Assembly: GCA_028554795.2 (NCBI GenBank)
Contig: CM068831.1
Coordinates: forward strand, 64,880,982-64,944,981
DNA length: 64,000 nucleotides
Direction of reading: 5' to 3'
Source of the DNA: Sinohyriopsis cumingii
Taxonomy: Eukaryota; Mollusca; Bivalvia; Unionida; Unionidae
Below the pieces are notes generated by a model. That model saw nothing but the letters and a program-made list of their open reading frames with translations. It was not told where the DNA came from and did not search any database. Positions 22,601 to 36,500 of this stretch are shown here, piece by piece. Numbering within the stretch: position 1 is the first letter of the stretch; each line of letters starts with the position of its first letter. A program made the position numbers and the translations under genes.

Positions 22601-25600
22601 TAACACTTGGTATGTTTATGAATCCTGTATAACACTTGGTACATTTATGAATCCTGTATTACACTTGGTATGTTTATGAATCCTGTATAACACTTGGTAC
22701 ATTTATGAATCCTGTATAACACTTGGTATGTTCATGAATCCTGTATTACACTTGGTACATTTATGAATCCTGTATAACACTTGGTATGTTTATGAATCCT
22801 GTATAACACTTGGTATGTTTATGAATCCTGTATAACACTTAGTACATTTATGAATCCTGTATAACACTTGGTACATTTATGAATCCTGTGTAACACTTGG
22901 TATGTTTATGAATCCTGTATAACACTTGGTATGTTTATGAATCCTGTATAACACTTAGTACATTTATGAATCCTGTCTAACACTCAGTACATTTATGAAT
23001 CCTGTATAACACTTGGTACATTTATGAATCCTGTATAACACTTGGTATGTTTATGAATCATGACTAGTAGCCATAGTAGCTCATTTGGGAGAGTGTCAGA
23101 ATGGTACTACATTAGTAACATGTTGGATACCAGCCCAAGTCCATTTCCTTAACAAGTAATGTTTTGTAAGTGCCAATAAAACAAAAAAAAATTGATATAG
23201 TTAACAAAAATGAACAATCTGTATGAAGTGCATTATGTACAAAATTTGGGGCCCTGCCTTCATAGCAAATTGTTAAAAGTCAGTTTTCCCAACAAGCCTA
23301 GTTGTGGAAAGTACAGTGATATGGTTTGGTAGATCAGCATTTCAGAAAAATGTTCTTTCACTAGTTTTTCTTTGAGAACAATAAAATGTAGTTGATAATC
23401 ATCAGATGATTGTTCATATAGAAATATCTATTACAGTCTTCATATAAATTCAGAATTTACTCTCATGTTTTGGCAAATGTTTAAACATTGCAAACTCTGC
23501 AGAGGTATTATTAGTGAGGTCCTTTATTTGCTTTGGGAATTAGAGTGACATTAAGCTTTCATGTGTTTTTGTCCATGTGTTTGTCAGCATTTGCTACTTT
23601 CAGTACCTTCTCTAGGACCACAACTAATTGTGACCAGACGTAACAGAAACATTTCCTCATTAAACATGCTACCAAACATTAGCTGCCTCCAAAATAACCA
23701 GTTGGGACCACTCCATTGGCCTAGTGGTTAGAACGTCTGCCCCAGATGTGAGAGGTCGAGCAAAGTCATACCAAAGATTTATAAAAATGGTACTAACAGC
23801 AGCCTCACTAGGCACTCAGCATTAAGAGGTTGGCCTGGTTTCAGGATAATGTGACTAGGTGGGACATCATGCTACATGTCTGCGGCATGATGCCCCAGTG
23901 CTAGACATCACTCTAAACTGCCACACTGCAGACATCATAGCGATATGACAGAAAATTGTTAAAGCTACGTTAAAAATGTTAAATCACATTCACATAACCA
24001 GCTGGCTTTGATAGCAACCTGGTATGTAAAATTACTATGTACATGCCGTATATACTCACTTAAAATTGGGGTCCAATTCAGCAGTCATAGACCCTGATCT
24101 ACTGTTGTAGAATGTGCTGGCAGATCAGGGTATGTGGTGTTTCCTATACCGGTTACTCCAAGCAAACTACATAGATGCTAATATGTCTTTACATTATGCA
24201 ATAGCAGATCTGGGTGTGTACCATTTGTTGTTGAATCGATTTAAGTGAGTATATCTGGTATTCTGAGTAACCACTTGGCCACTTGTTATCATTACAAATC
24301 ACTGCCATCTCACCTCTGTCTGAGTGGGTTCGAGTCTCGGATTTGGCTAATGTGGGTATGTGAGAAAGCTTGCCATTAGCTTCTCATTGGTCAGTGGTTC
24401 TTCCCGGGGTTTTCCCGGGTTCTTCCTCCACCATTAATACTGGCCGCCATGTATAGCCTATGATGTGCTGATAAATGGCATTAAACCCTACAACAACAAC
24501 AACAACAACAGCATCCTCCAACATTTTTTACTGGCCGCCATGTATAGCCTATCTTGTGCTGAAAAATGGCATTAAACCCTACAACAACAACTTGTTATCA
24601 AACTTGTTAAGAATGGTTCATTTGAAATGTTCCATCATAGTCATTTTCATGGTAGCCTTCTTACTAATCACCAGGTTTCTATAGCAACCAGATGTAAAAA
24701 TGTATCTTTGCTTTCATCTTGAGAACATGCTATGCCAAACTGTGTTTAAACAATATTTATCTCTCAGTTATTATTTTGTTTCTCAAACAGTTCTTTAGTG
24801 TCTGGAGTAACATTGTACAAATTCTGATTATGATTGTTTTTTAATGTTTGAATTTAGAATTTTATGTCATTTTTTTTATATGTTCAAATTGTTTTATTAT
24901 TTTTGTATCTGCTTGTTGATTTGTCAGGGCCAGGGTACAAAGAAAGACACGAAAGAAGGTCTTGCCCAGCTCAGAAAGTCAGCAGAAAAAGTAAGCAGTC
25001 TCTTTATTATAATCGGTCAAAAAGTAGTTTTCATCATTATCTGTTCAGTGTCATTCACATATTACCATTGACACAAATGCTAAAACTTTGAAAATTAAGA
25101 TTTCTTTATGCTTTCATGTAAATATGCCAGTTTTTAATGGACGGTGGTTGGGTACACATGTAGCACATTTGTGGCCTTCAACTTGTGGTTCTGGCACACT
25201 TATGGTTTAGTTTTATAAAATGGTACAAAAATATAGCAAGCAAAACATTTTATGGATGACAGACTTGTGTGTGAGTTAACAGATCTATGAATGTTGCTGT
25301 CAAGAAATGTATTCAGAAATTTTAATTGGAAGTACTTTCCATTTTCATTGATTTATTTGCGTGTATTGATTTGCTGTTTGATTATCCATTAATCTGGAAT
25401 TAAACACTTAATTTCATCACTTCATTGCCATCATAATGGGTACTTTTGAACACAAAATCATTGGTGCCAAAGGATTCTGGCCATATAAAGCATGTGACCA
25501 CTGGTCAGGGGAGCCATTCTCATACATTTAATGATGGTCTACAGGATGCATGAAAAAACTTCTAAGGAAGGTTGTTATCATAAGTTATATTAAATTTTTA

Positions 25601-28600
25601 AAATTTTCTACACAACATATTTGTCTTCATTGTTCTTGAAATATTAATTCCATAGCAACAGTGGTGTTTTATGTTTGACATGCACATTTTATTCTTCCTG
25701 TTTCCAGAAAAATCCCAGTGCTTTGAATGCCCTTGGCTGGTATGCTATGAACTTTGATAAGAATTTCACTGCAGCTGCAGAGTATTTTGAGCAGGCATAC
25801 AAGATGGGGAATCCAGACGCAGCTCATAACCTGGGCATTCTCCATCTTGGAGGACAGTATCCTGATAAGGAAATGGATGCTGTAAGTGACAAAATGTCTT
25901 TGTTAAATTTTGACTTCATTTCTTAAGATGTAACTTGAAACAGAAAATGTAGGCTTGTTGAAGATTCATTTTGACTTCATTTCTTTAAGATGTAACTTGA
26001 GAAACAGAAAATGTAGGCTTGTTGAAAATACATTTTGACTTTAAGTCTCATGGAGTTATAGAGAAACAGAAAATAAGGCATGCTAGAGATATATTTTGAC
26101 TTCAAGAGGAGCACCTGGAGAACATTTAATACATAGCTAGTATAAGAGTCTGCATTGATAAATTGTTAATTGAATCATTTCATTATGGCCTGACATATGA
26201 ATAGGTGAGCCCAAAAATAAGCACCGTTTTCATCCATCTTTTAATCACTGTGTTGGTTTATAAATTCACAATTCTTTTAACAAGAAATGTCTGAAATCCT
26301 TTCAGATAATTGGATGCCATTTTGTAGGTGAATTGCCAATTATAGATACATGCACTTTCTAAAGGTTTCATTAATTCAAGCAGAGTTTTAATGGAGTTGT
26401 TGTCTTTTTTCACATCAATATTAAAGCTTCGTTATAACAGATCCTTCTTACCAGTATAGCTCAGGAACTATTCAACATATCCTGATGCCTCGTATGTGTT
26501 ATTTATAAACAAATAAACACCACATCACCTATCATCCAAATAGATACATCCAAATCTTACAACTAAATGCAGACAATTAGCATCATCAATTAAGGCTAGA
26601 GGTTTACTTCTTTATAGATAGAGTTATGGTCCTTTACAATTCAATTTGTTCATGTGGGATGTAACCAGCATAACTCCACAATCCTTACACATTATTGGAC
26701 AACATTTGGTAGCTAATTTGCCAATTGAAAGTAGACATCCTTTTAAAGATTTTTGTTGTCATTTTGATGGCGGTATTGCATTTTTCCATTGAAATTAACA
26801 TCTCCACTTTAACAGATCATTGCAACTAGTATAGCTCAGGAATCATTAAAAATATTCTGATGCACATTTTTGTGTACATTATTGCATAGACCTAGATGTG
26901 CCTTGTATGGGTTTTGTCTCATCGACACCATTTTGAATTGAGCTATGGCCCTTCATAGTTAACTTTATATCTTCATGTATTACATTCCTTGGAAGCTCAA
27001 GAAACATTAAACATATTCTAGTGCAAGCTGATATGGAAGTTGTCTCATAGGTTAGTGTTGTTTGGAATAGTTATGGCTCAACCTCCTGACTTTAGTTTCC
27101 TCAAGATAATATCTTGGATTTCAACCAAATTTGGCTTGAGGTTTCAGATTGTTGAGATCATAAATTAGTTTAATTGAGACTATGAATTAGTTTAATTGAG
27201 GCCATGAATTAGTTTAGTTGAGACCATGAATTAGTTTGAGATCATGAATTAGTTTAATTGAGACCATGAATTAGTTTAATTGAGGCCATGAATTAGTTCG
27301 CGACCATGAATTAGTTTGAGACCATGAATTAGTTTAATTGAGACCATGAATTAGTTTAATTGAGACCATGAATTAGTTTAATTGAGGCCATGAATTAGTT
27401 TAATTGAGGCCATGAATTAGTTCGAGATCATGAATTAGTTTAATTGAGACCATGAATTAGTTTGAGATCATGAATTAGTTTAATTGAGACCATGAATTAG
27501 TTTAATTTCAGATTTCAAAAATCATGACCTAGTTCTCCTACCTTTGCTTTCCATGGCAAAAATATGCAAAGGAATACATTACATTTCAGGCCGAGTTATT
27601 GTACACCATCATATTGATGAACATTTGTATGAGCTGGATTTCCAGCCTTCCTTGTGATTATTTAGTTGAGTTGAATTATGACCCATGATTGCCATCTCCA
27701 AACTATGGTTTTCCAACTGATGTTCTTTGTTTAAGGCCATGCTAAGCACATTGTAGAGGGCTTTAATTACTGCTGGCACCAGTTTTTCCTAGACTAATTT
27801 ACTAATGTAAAATAATATTCTTTGTTTTGTATTTGAAAATTTTCTGAATCTTCCATTTTAGTGGAGTGTCTTATGAAATGTCCCTCTCTGTCCATCTGCT
27901 CAATAACTTCAGTTCTGCAGCACATAACCTTCAACAAACTTTGTGAAAAGTGTCACTTTGGGGATAATGATAAAGACAGTTGATTTTGGGATCAAAGGTC
28001 AAGGTCACTGACCAAAAGAAGAAAAATGGTTTCTGCACAATAATACTAATTCTTTTTTGCATACATCGACCAGACCTTGTGTATAATTTGCCCTTTGTGT
28101 AATGAAGAAGTCTATTAATTTTATAACCAGAATATTTAAGTTCAAGGTCACCATGACAAGTAGAAGTAAAATGGTTTGTTCACAAGAACATTAGTAACTT
28201 TCTACACAACATGCTGGAACTATTCTTGGAGAACAGCCTGCATTTGGGGTAAGAAAGAGGTGTGTTGAACATGGGGTCAAAAGATCAAAGATCAAGGTCA
28301 TTATGACTAAAGTAAGAAAATGGCTTTGGCAAAGTACGATTAGTTCTACTTTACAGACTTCGAACAAATTTTGTTGATAACTTTCAAGTTTGGTAAGAAG
28401 GAAGCTTATTGATTTGGAGGTAGAAGGACAGGGTTACTGTGATAGAAACAGTAAAATGGTTTCTGCACAATAACTGGAATTCTACATTTCAGACCTGGAG
28501 TAAACCTTGTGAAGGGTTTATACTTAGAATAAGGAAGAAGCCTATTGACTTTAATTTAAAAATGCTAACATCAAGATCACTGAGTGAAAGAAGAACCATG

Positions 28601-30069
28601 GTTTTTGCATGATAATTTTATTTCCAGGTCATATACTCTGACCAGACTTTGTGTAGGGCTTGCACTAGAGGTATAGAAGTGGTCTTTTGATTTTAAGATG
28701 AAAAGGTCAAAGGTCATGGTAATTGTGACTGAAAAATATTACAGATGGTTTGCAAACAGTAACATTATTTCAACAACACATGGGGTCCCGAGTGGCCAAG
28801 TGGTCTAAAGCGCTATCCGTTACGGATCATTGCCATCTCACCTTTGTCTGCATGGGTTCGAGTCTCCAATTCGGCCAATGTGGGTATGTGAGTAAGCTTG
28901 CCAGTAGCTTCTCGTGGGTCGGGGGTTCTTTCCGGGCTTTTCCCGGGTTCTTCCTCCACCATTAATACTGGCCGCCATGTATAGCCTATCGTGTGCTGAA
29001 AAATGGCGTTAAACCCTATAACAACAACAACATCAACAATACATACTTGGACCACAATTTGTGGATAGCATGCAGGTTGGGTAAGGAAGAATCATTTTGA
29101 TTTTGAAGACAAAGATCAACGTCACAGGCTGAAGGAAGAAAACCAGTTTCTGCACAGTATAATTAATTCTGCGTCACAAACCTTGACCAAAGTTTGTGAA
29201 TGACTTGTACTTGGGGTAAGAAAGAAGCTAATGATTTTGGGGGGTAAAAGGTGATGGTCACTGACCCCAAGAAGAAAAATGGTTTCTGTACAAAACAGAC
29301 TTGGAGTAAACCATGTGGAGTTTGTGTACTTAAAGTAAGAAAGAAGCCTATTGATTTTAATGTCAGAAAGTCTACGATGAAGGTCACTAACTGAAAGAAG
29401 AGCAATGATGTTTGCCGTGATAACATTTGTTGTAGACCACATACCTTGACCAGAATTTGTAAAGAACTTGCACTTAAAGTATGCAAGAGGTCGGTTAATG
29501 TTGTGGTCAAAAGGTCAGGTTCATTGTGACTACATGAACAAAGGTGGTTTCTGCACAGATAATATTAGTTCTACATCACAGACTTGGACCAAACTATGTA
29601 GATGACTTAGGATAAGGAAGAGCCTGTAGGTAAAGGTCACTGATTGAAAGAAGAAAAATAATTTAGTGAAAAAATTTTAGTTATCTGCATAGAGATTTAG
29701 ACATGGGGCATGTGAATAATGTGTCATTCATAATATTCTTGTTAATCAATGTAGAATTTTTTCCAGACATGGAATGGCTTGTTGATGTATCCATCATCTG
29801 TCTAACCACATTTTATATATCTGACTTTCTCTCAGAAACTGATTTGAATCAAACATATGAATGTTTCTTTGGCCTGACTTCTACAGAAAACAAGGTAGTA
29901 ATTTTGTACTCGACATGTTCTGTTAGAATTATGTTTTGGATGGTTCCCTAGTAACAATATTGCTTCCATAGTTAACAAGTGGAACAATTCAGTTTGGATT
30001 TCTTCTGCAGTTCTTCTCCAGAATCATTTAGTTAATTGCAAAAAATCAGCTCTTTGTGTGTGCGTGTGC

Positions 30070-30120
<51 letters not shown>

Positions 30121-33100
30121 TTTATATATAATGCATTATTTAGTTTAGCTAAAGTTAGTTAGGGTAGAAATGCAGTTAAACAACATGTCAAAAATACCAC
30201 CAGTTTCAGCCAAATAGCTGAACATGATCCTGACATGGCTGTCTTCAACCCAGGTTACATGTACTTGCCTTATTACTACTATATAAGACTAACATATGTA
30301 AAGGAGCCATTGGCTAAGTGATTAGCATGCCTGACATGTGACTAAAAGAGTGCGTGTTTGGATCCTACCATTGGTTCAGCTAGGGACAGCTGCTGTGGCA
30401 TGTCCTTAGACAAGGTAATTTAATCCTTTTGTCTCAGCACTAAATAACCTACTTATGTTGAACACTCCGGTGGCCTAGTGGTTGGAGCCTCCGCCTCAGA
30501 GGCAGGAGGTCATGGGGTTGAACCTCGGCTGAATCATACCAAAGACTTAACCAAATGGTACTAACAGCTGCTTTGCTTGGTGCTCACCATTAAGAGGTTA
30601 GTATTAAGACTGGTTGGCCTGGTGTCAGGATAATGTGACTGGGTGGGACATCATGCTACGTGTATGTGGCATGATGCCCCAGAGCTTGACATAACTATAA
30701 ACTGCCACACTGCAGACATCGTAGTGATATGACTGAATTTTTTTAAATAGCTACGTTCAAAATCCTAATCACACACCCTACCTATTTTGCTTTCTATAAA
30801 ACACCAATTCAGCAAGGTCAGCCTCCTCTCAAAAAAATTCAGAGTTGTCAACAAGTTTAGGAATTTTCAAGTGGAAGTCTGATTTCTTTGACCCAGACCC
30901 AAATAAACATGTTTACTTCTGTTGATAATGATATGAATATTGAAACCAGACTCAGAAAAATTAGTTATATTATGTTGTTTACAAAATAAATGACCCTGGT
31001 CAGGTACACCATGAAGTTAATTTTGAACAAGGCCAAGTACAGAGTACCAATATAAATAACATAGACTATTAAGAAAAGCCAACAAATAATACAAATTAAA
31101 TATACATAACATTTGACATGAAAAGTTTTAATGTTTTTTTAAATATTTTTTCCACAGGATCTTGCATTGAGCTATTTCAACTATGCTGCAGTAAGAGGGC
31201 AGATTGATGCTGGGGTTGCAATTGCCTACCAAAACATCAAAGGGACAGATAAAACCCCACGCAATGTCTATACTGCTGTTGAGTATGTTTTCAGAAAGAT
31301 TTGATTGTTGTACAAATGTATATTTACCTTTGTGGGAGATAAATAACAAATTTATAGACAGATTCATGGTTTCATCTGGGTGTGCTAGTACAGGTTTTGT
31401 AGACACAAAATAGTAATTCTAGTAGAAAATTAAATTCATTGTTTAATTTGGTGCAACAAAAATTAACAAGGTGTGTAGTTTTACCTTAATCTGATATAGG
31501 TGCACCAATAAATTAATTATCACTGAGCATTGCTCAGTGATAATTCTTATTAAAATGAACAAAAATCTATGAAGTAATCTTTTCCAATTGCAATTCCAGT
31601 CAGAATACTTGGACTACCTATTTTCCTCTTCCAGTATCATAACACCATATAAGTTTGACCACTACTTCACAAATCTCGCCCTCTTAAGCTAGTATGTAGG
31701 GAAAAAAGGTAAACGTCATCTGCCCACCTAGGTGGCAGTCAGACGAGAGTGATCTCCCCATGGATAAAGGTCTTGCTGTGAATTCTGTTCATACTCAAGT
31801 TACTAGTTCTGCTCATGCTAGGAAGCATACTCATTTGCAAAACTGAATTCATTTAAGCAAGACTGAGTAGTTTTCTCGTTCAGGGATGTAATTGTTTCAT
31901 CTGTATAGTTTCCCTGCTCTTCTTTTCCCAGGACAAAGTTTCTCATTTGATTAGTTTTAAGTTTTTCATCGATATGCACATTGGCGCCATTTTATTTCTG
32001 TTCTATGGTTCATTTAAATCATGCGTACTTGTCCTGGTATATGAATTCTGTCTAATACTAAATATCAAAAGGTTGCACATGTAATTTGTATTGTCCCGAC
32101 TGTAATATTATGAATAATGGACAGAATTTAAGGGCTGCTGTCTTGGCCAGACAGTGCACATGGATTAATAACAAGGCAATGAAATGCACCATCTAAGATG
32201 AGGGTACCGTTTGCATTGCGGTTGGTTGGAGGGACTTGTAACAGTGATCTAATAACCCTGACCCATCCCAGCATGATGAACCCAGAACCTCAATGAAAGA
32301 AACAATGGCCCCGCTACATCACGATTGGACTTTGCCACCAGATTTATGGTCAACACCAAATCTGATACTGTCACTGCTAAGACACCAGTCATGGTGATTC
32401 CCATATCCCCTTCCAGCATCAGTACAAGCATCAGTATCAAAATGCACGGCCACTATCCAGTAATGTGCTACAACAGATCCATGTCAGTCATGGCCAAATA
32501 TAGCACTACATTGCCCAGGTGCCATGATGGGACTGCTCTGGTGGCCTAAGTGGTTAGAGCCTCTGCGGGAGGTCATGGGTTTGAATGCGGCCGAGTAATA
32601 ATGGTACTAGCAGCTGCCTCGCTTGGCTCTCAGCATTAGGAGGTTAGTGTTTGGACTGGTTGGCCTGATGTGAGGATAATGTGATTGGGTGGGACATTGT
32701 GCTACATGTCTGTGGCATGATGCCCCAGTATTAGACGTCACAATAAACTACCACACTGCAGACATCATAGCGATATGACTGAAAAATTATCAAAGCTATG
32801 TTAAAAAATCTAAATCACACATACACACAGGTACCATGATGGACCCATGTTGATTCTTGGCAAGCATAGTGTCTCAATGCTTAATTTCCATTACAGAACC
32901 AGTGCATTTAATCAATCTATTGCAATCCCATGACAGTCAGATAGGTCAAGAACTATTACGAATCCAAGTTGGTATATGGTCATCATAGGGTCATGTAGGC
33001 CCAGTGGCATTATGGATTCAACTCAATCAGTGACCTTTCATGGCTTACCAACCTAGCTCAGCAGCAAATACAGTCCCAGATGCCTGACACCATGTTGAAC

Positions 33101-33461
33101 CATCAGTGGCACATACAGTATACTGCAGACAACTTTAGCTACTTCTCAGTCTATCATGAGTTACAAGTTTGGCACTGGCTATATGGCATTGTTACAGTCC
33201 TGGATGTCTAATAGTATGACCAATACATTTAGTGATTATCTTGAGATTACCGTATCTCAGTCTGGATGCAGTTATAGTCTAGTTCACTGTCAGTCATGGC
33301 AGACTTTGCCAGCAATGCATATATCACTGGTAGTATCTCTGTCAACCCATTCTTCAGGATATAATGACTTTATTTAAAGAAGAAGCTCATTTGGTCCACT
33401 GATCAAACTTCCAGGAGTTTTTCTACAATTTGTGTTAGTGTGTGTCTATATATACATATAC

Positions 33462-33525
<64 letters not shown>

Positions 33526-36500
33526 CACAATTTTTACAAGATATGGTGTATATTTAGGTAACAAATGTTATTAAAAACACGATAATTGCTGCAATAAAAT
33601 ATGCACAAGGCTTTAGGGATGAGTACAAAGAGTAGTGAACATGTGTAAAACATTATAGGTGAATACATGATACTAGTATATGTACAGTGGATCCCCGCTA
33701 TAACGTAGTAATTGGAGTCCAAAAAATTGGATCACGTTAATAGTGGGGTCACGATAATGTGGGGTTTTACAGTATTTTACTTTATTTCAGAGAACAATGC
33801 ATTGGCACATGTACGTTTATTAATGTCTAATGTTTATCATGAATTGGGTATCAACACCTTTTACTATCATGCCATCGTGGCATGGAATTCATCCATAATG
33901 CATGTAATTCCATTGAAAAATTGCACACAGATTTAAAATATTCAACAATTTTGTCACAGATCATTGTTTGAATTCAAATATATAGCATGAACAGAGTATT
34001 AACAACGTTTACTTACTGTATTAATCCATAATACATGTAATTGCATTGCAAAAATGCATACATATTTGAACTAGTCAGTAATTTTGTCACAGATCATTAT
34101 GTGTCTGAATTCAATGGGAAAAGTTAACAGCAAAATTAGGTTAAGAATGATGAAGCACGTGTACATGTAGGGTCTGTGAACGGTGTCTGTGCAAATTTCA
34201 TACTGCTAAAATGTTATCATGTGTTTTCTGTGTACCTTTATCCATTCTAAATTTCCAATAATTAACATTTGTACACCTATTCATTTGAATGGTTTACAGC
34301 AAAAATAATTAACAAACAACACTAGCTTTCAGCGTGCGTATAACTTTTACTTCAAATTTTGTGAATATTGAAAGAAACATGTGAAAAATACTTTCATAAA
34401 GATTTTTAAACTGAACGCATGTAGAATTTCATATCCTTCCAATTTCCAGCTAATAAAGTGGACATTATTTACTGGTCAACTGATTGTATCTAATCACACC
34501 GCCAAGCCCAGCAAACATATTTTTTTATGTTTTTTATGTTTATTAAATTGTGAGAATCCTTTATAAGCCACCGCATTGTCTGTTGCTTGGTTGTGTATGC
34601 AGTTAAAGAAGAAACACATGTCAGCTATTGTTTGAGTAACGATTGCATACAGAATTTATTGAAGACAATTACAAAGATGACTTACTGGCTTTACTCATGG
34701 ATCAATAATAAGTAACATTTCTAATATTGATTATTTTGGCATAACACTTCAAGAATCTGGTGAAATTGTTAAATTTCAAAAGCCATGCCATGATCGTGTT
34801 ACATTGAATTCATAAGTGAACTCTTCCCCCAAATGATAAGAAACATTTTACACACTATTTCTTGTATTTAAAAAAATATATATATATTTTTGTGGGTATG
34901 AGAAAATTACATGTAAATGTATTTAAAATTTCAGAAACCATGCCACTATCATATTATATTCAAATTCATACATGATCTCTTCCCCAAAATTATAATACAT
35001 TTTTTATATACTATTTCACGTACAATGATATAATAAAAAAAATTCATCTGTGAATATATATAATTTTGGGAGCCATGCCGCAACTGCATTATATCAGAAT
35101 TTGCATTATCATGGGGTGCATTATAGCGGGGTCATACTATATATATATATATATGGCAATATAAGAGTTTCTGCATTCATTGAAAATATATCTACCAGCT
35201 GCCAGTTCAGACAGCAACCAAAGACTGCTTGTGTCGCTGACTTAATATTACATTGTTTTAACAAGGACTTAGTGTAAGATGCATATGCATTTTTTATTAT
35301 TATGAGATCCAAGCTGTTGACTGTCGATAGAGAAGTCATGTCGCTGGTAATGTTGAAACCCTCGATCATCAGTTTATATGACTTCAAGTTCATTCTCAAC
35401 ATGTAACTACTGATTTGTAATGTCACTGCATTAGGATCTATGCTTAGCTTGGTATCCATGGCGATAGTTCAGCGATCTGAACACAGCCAAGCCTTACCTG
35501 CATTTAGCTCCAAGAGATTACAGCAGCTTTGATAGGTCATAGCAATAGGACCCATGTTTCACTTGGTTTCCATCTCTATTTTTTGCACAATCTGAAGGTA
35601 GTCTATGGCTTTGCATCAAGACATGCCCTCCCCCATCACTCATTCTGGGGATTCAATTTCAAGTGTTTGATTGGTAAATTAAATTAGTAGCCCTCAGGTA
35701 TTCTTCATAGTTTTGTACATATTAGTTCTTGTCTTTAGGGTTTAGAAGTTTTATTATTTAATACATAATAGTTCAACAAAAACTGCTACAGAAATATCTT
35801 TCTGATTAGCAGGCTGGTTATAAACTCATAACTTATGTATGACCAAGTACACTTGTGTATGTGAGAAGGAAGTAGTTAATTCACTCAGTTGTATTGGTAT
35901 AATAAATTTATTGAATTCTCACCGATTGACTGTGCACAAATCTCCTTTCAGGTGGGCCAGATATATAGCAGAGAAAAATCCAGCCATTGGTTTCATTCTG
36001 CGAAAGGGAATTCAGGCCTACAGACACGGAGATGTGTAAGAAATAGATATAATTCAAGCCTACAATTTAGCAGTGGATTGTTGAATTTCAACCAAATTTG
36101 TCGTCTAGCTTTATATCAATGAGACATTGTTTGTTTTCATTTTCCAGCATTCCATGACGTCATGTACAGCATAGTTCATACAAGCTAGAAAAATCGTTTA
36201 ATTTCCAGATTGCTTTGAAGGTTGCCTTGAAAACTCCATGAATTTCTGAAAAGGTTATTTTCCCCTTGAAAAGTCATTGATTTTGCTGAAAAAATAATTG
36301 AAGTTTTCTGTCAATCCATTGAATTTATCTGAGAAAATACAAAATGTTTAAACTTATTTAAATCTATTACTTTTTAAATGCAGAATATTTGTTATCTGAG
36401 TATTTTCCAAACATTTTCATTAAACAAATAAAATGGAATAAAATTAGGTAGATCAAAATACACCTAACACTGGTTGTTACCAGACTGATTAGCATCTCTT

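Larger units (their letters stand above)
21510..23062. repeat. 29-bp minisatellite, roughly 35 copies, carrying two SINEs
   Basis: The unit has ctgtataacacttggta followed by tgtttatgaat or catttatgaat variants. Two SINE-A copies interrupt the array at 21583-21845 and 22323-22588. Confidence 0.93.

Noticed and set aside
21510..23062. CRISPR-like regularly spaced repeats
   Set aside because: Units are contiguous without unique spacers, and the window is an animal gene locus.
28795..28865. Possible tRNA gene (A and B box present)
   Set aside because: The head continues into a SINE body with a CAA tail, recurs in the window, and does not fold as a complete tRNA with an acceptor stem that I can identify.
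29703..29951. 82-codon frame in the exon 6-7 intron
   Set aside because: No splice context, no known motif, and a length within chance range for AT-rich sequence.
30303..30420. Third tRNA-like SINE head (taagtgattagc ... gtttggatcc)
   Set aside because: A single degraded occurrence without tail or target duplication; too weak to call.
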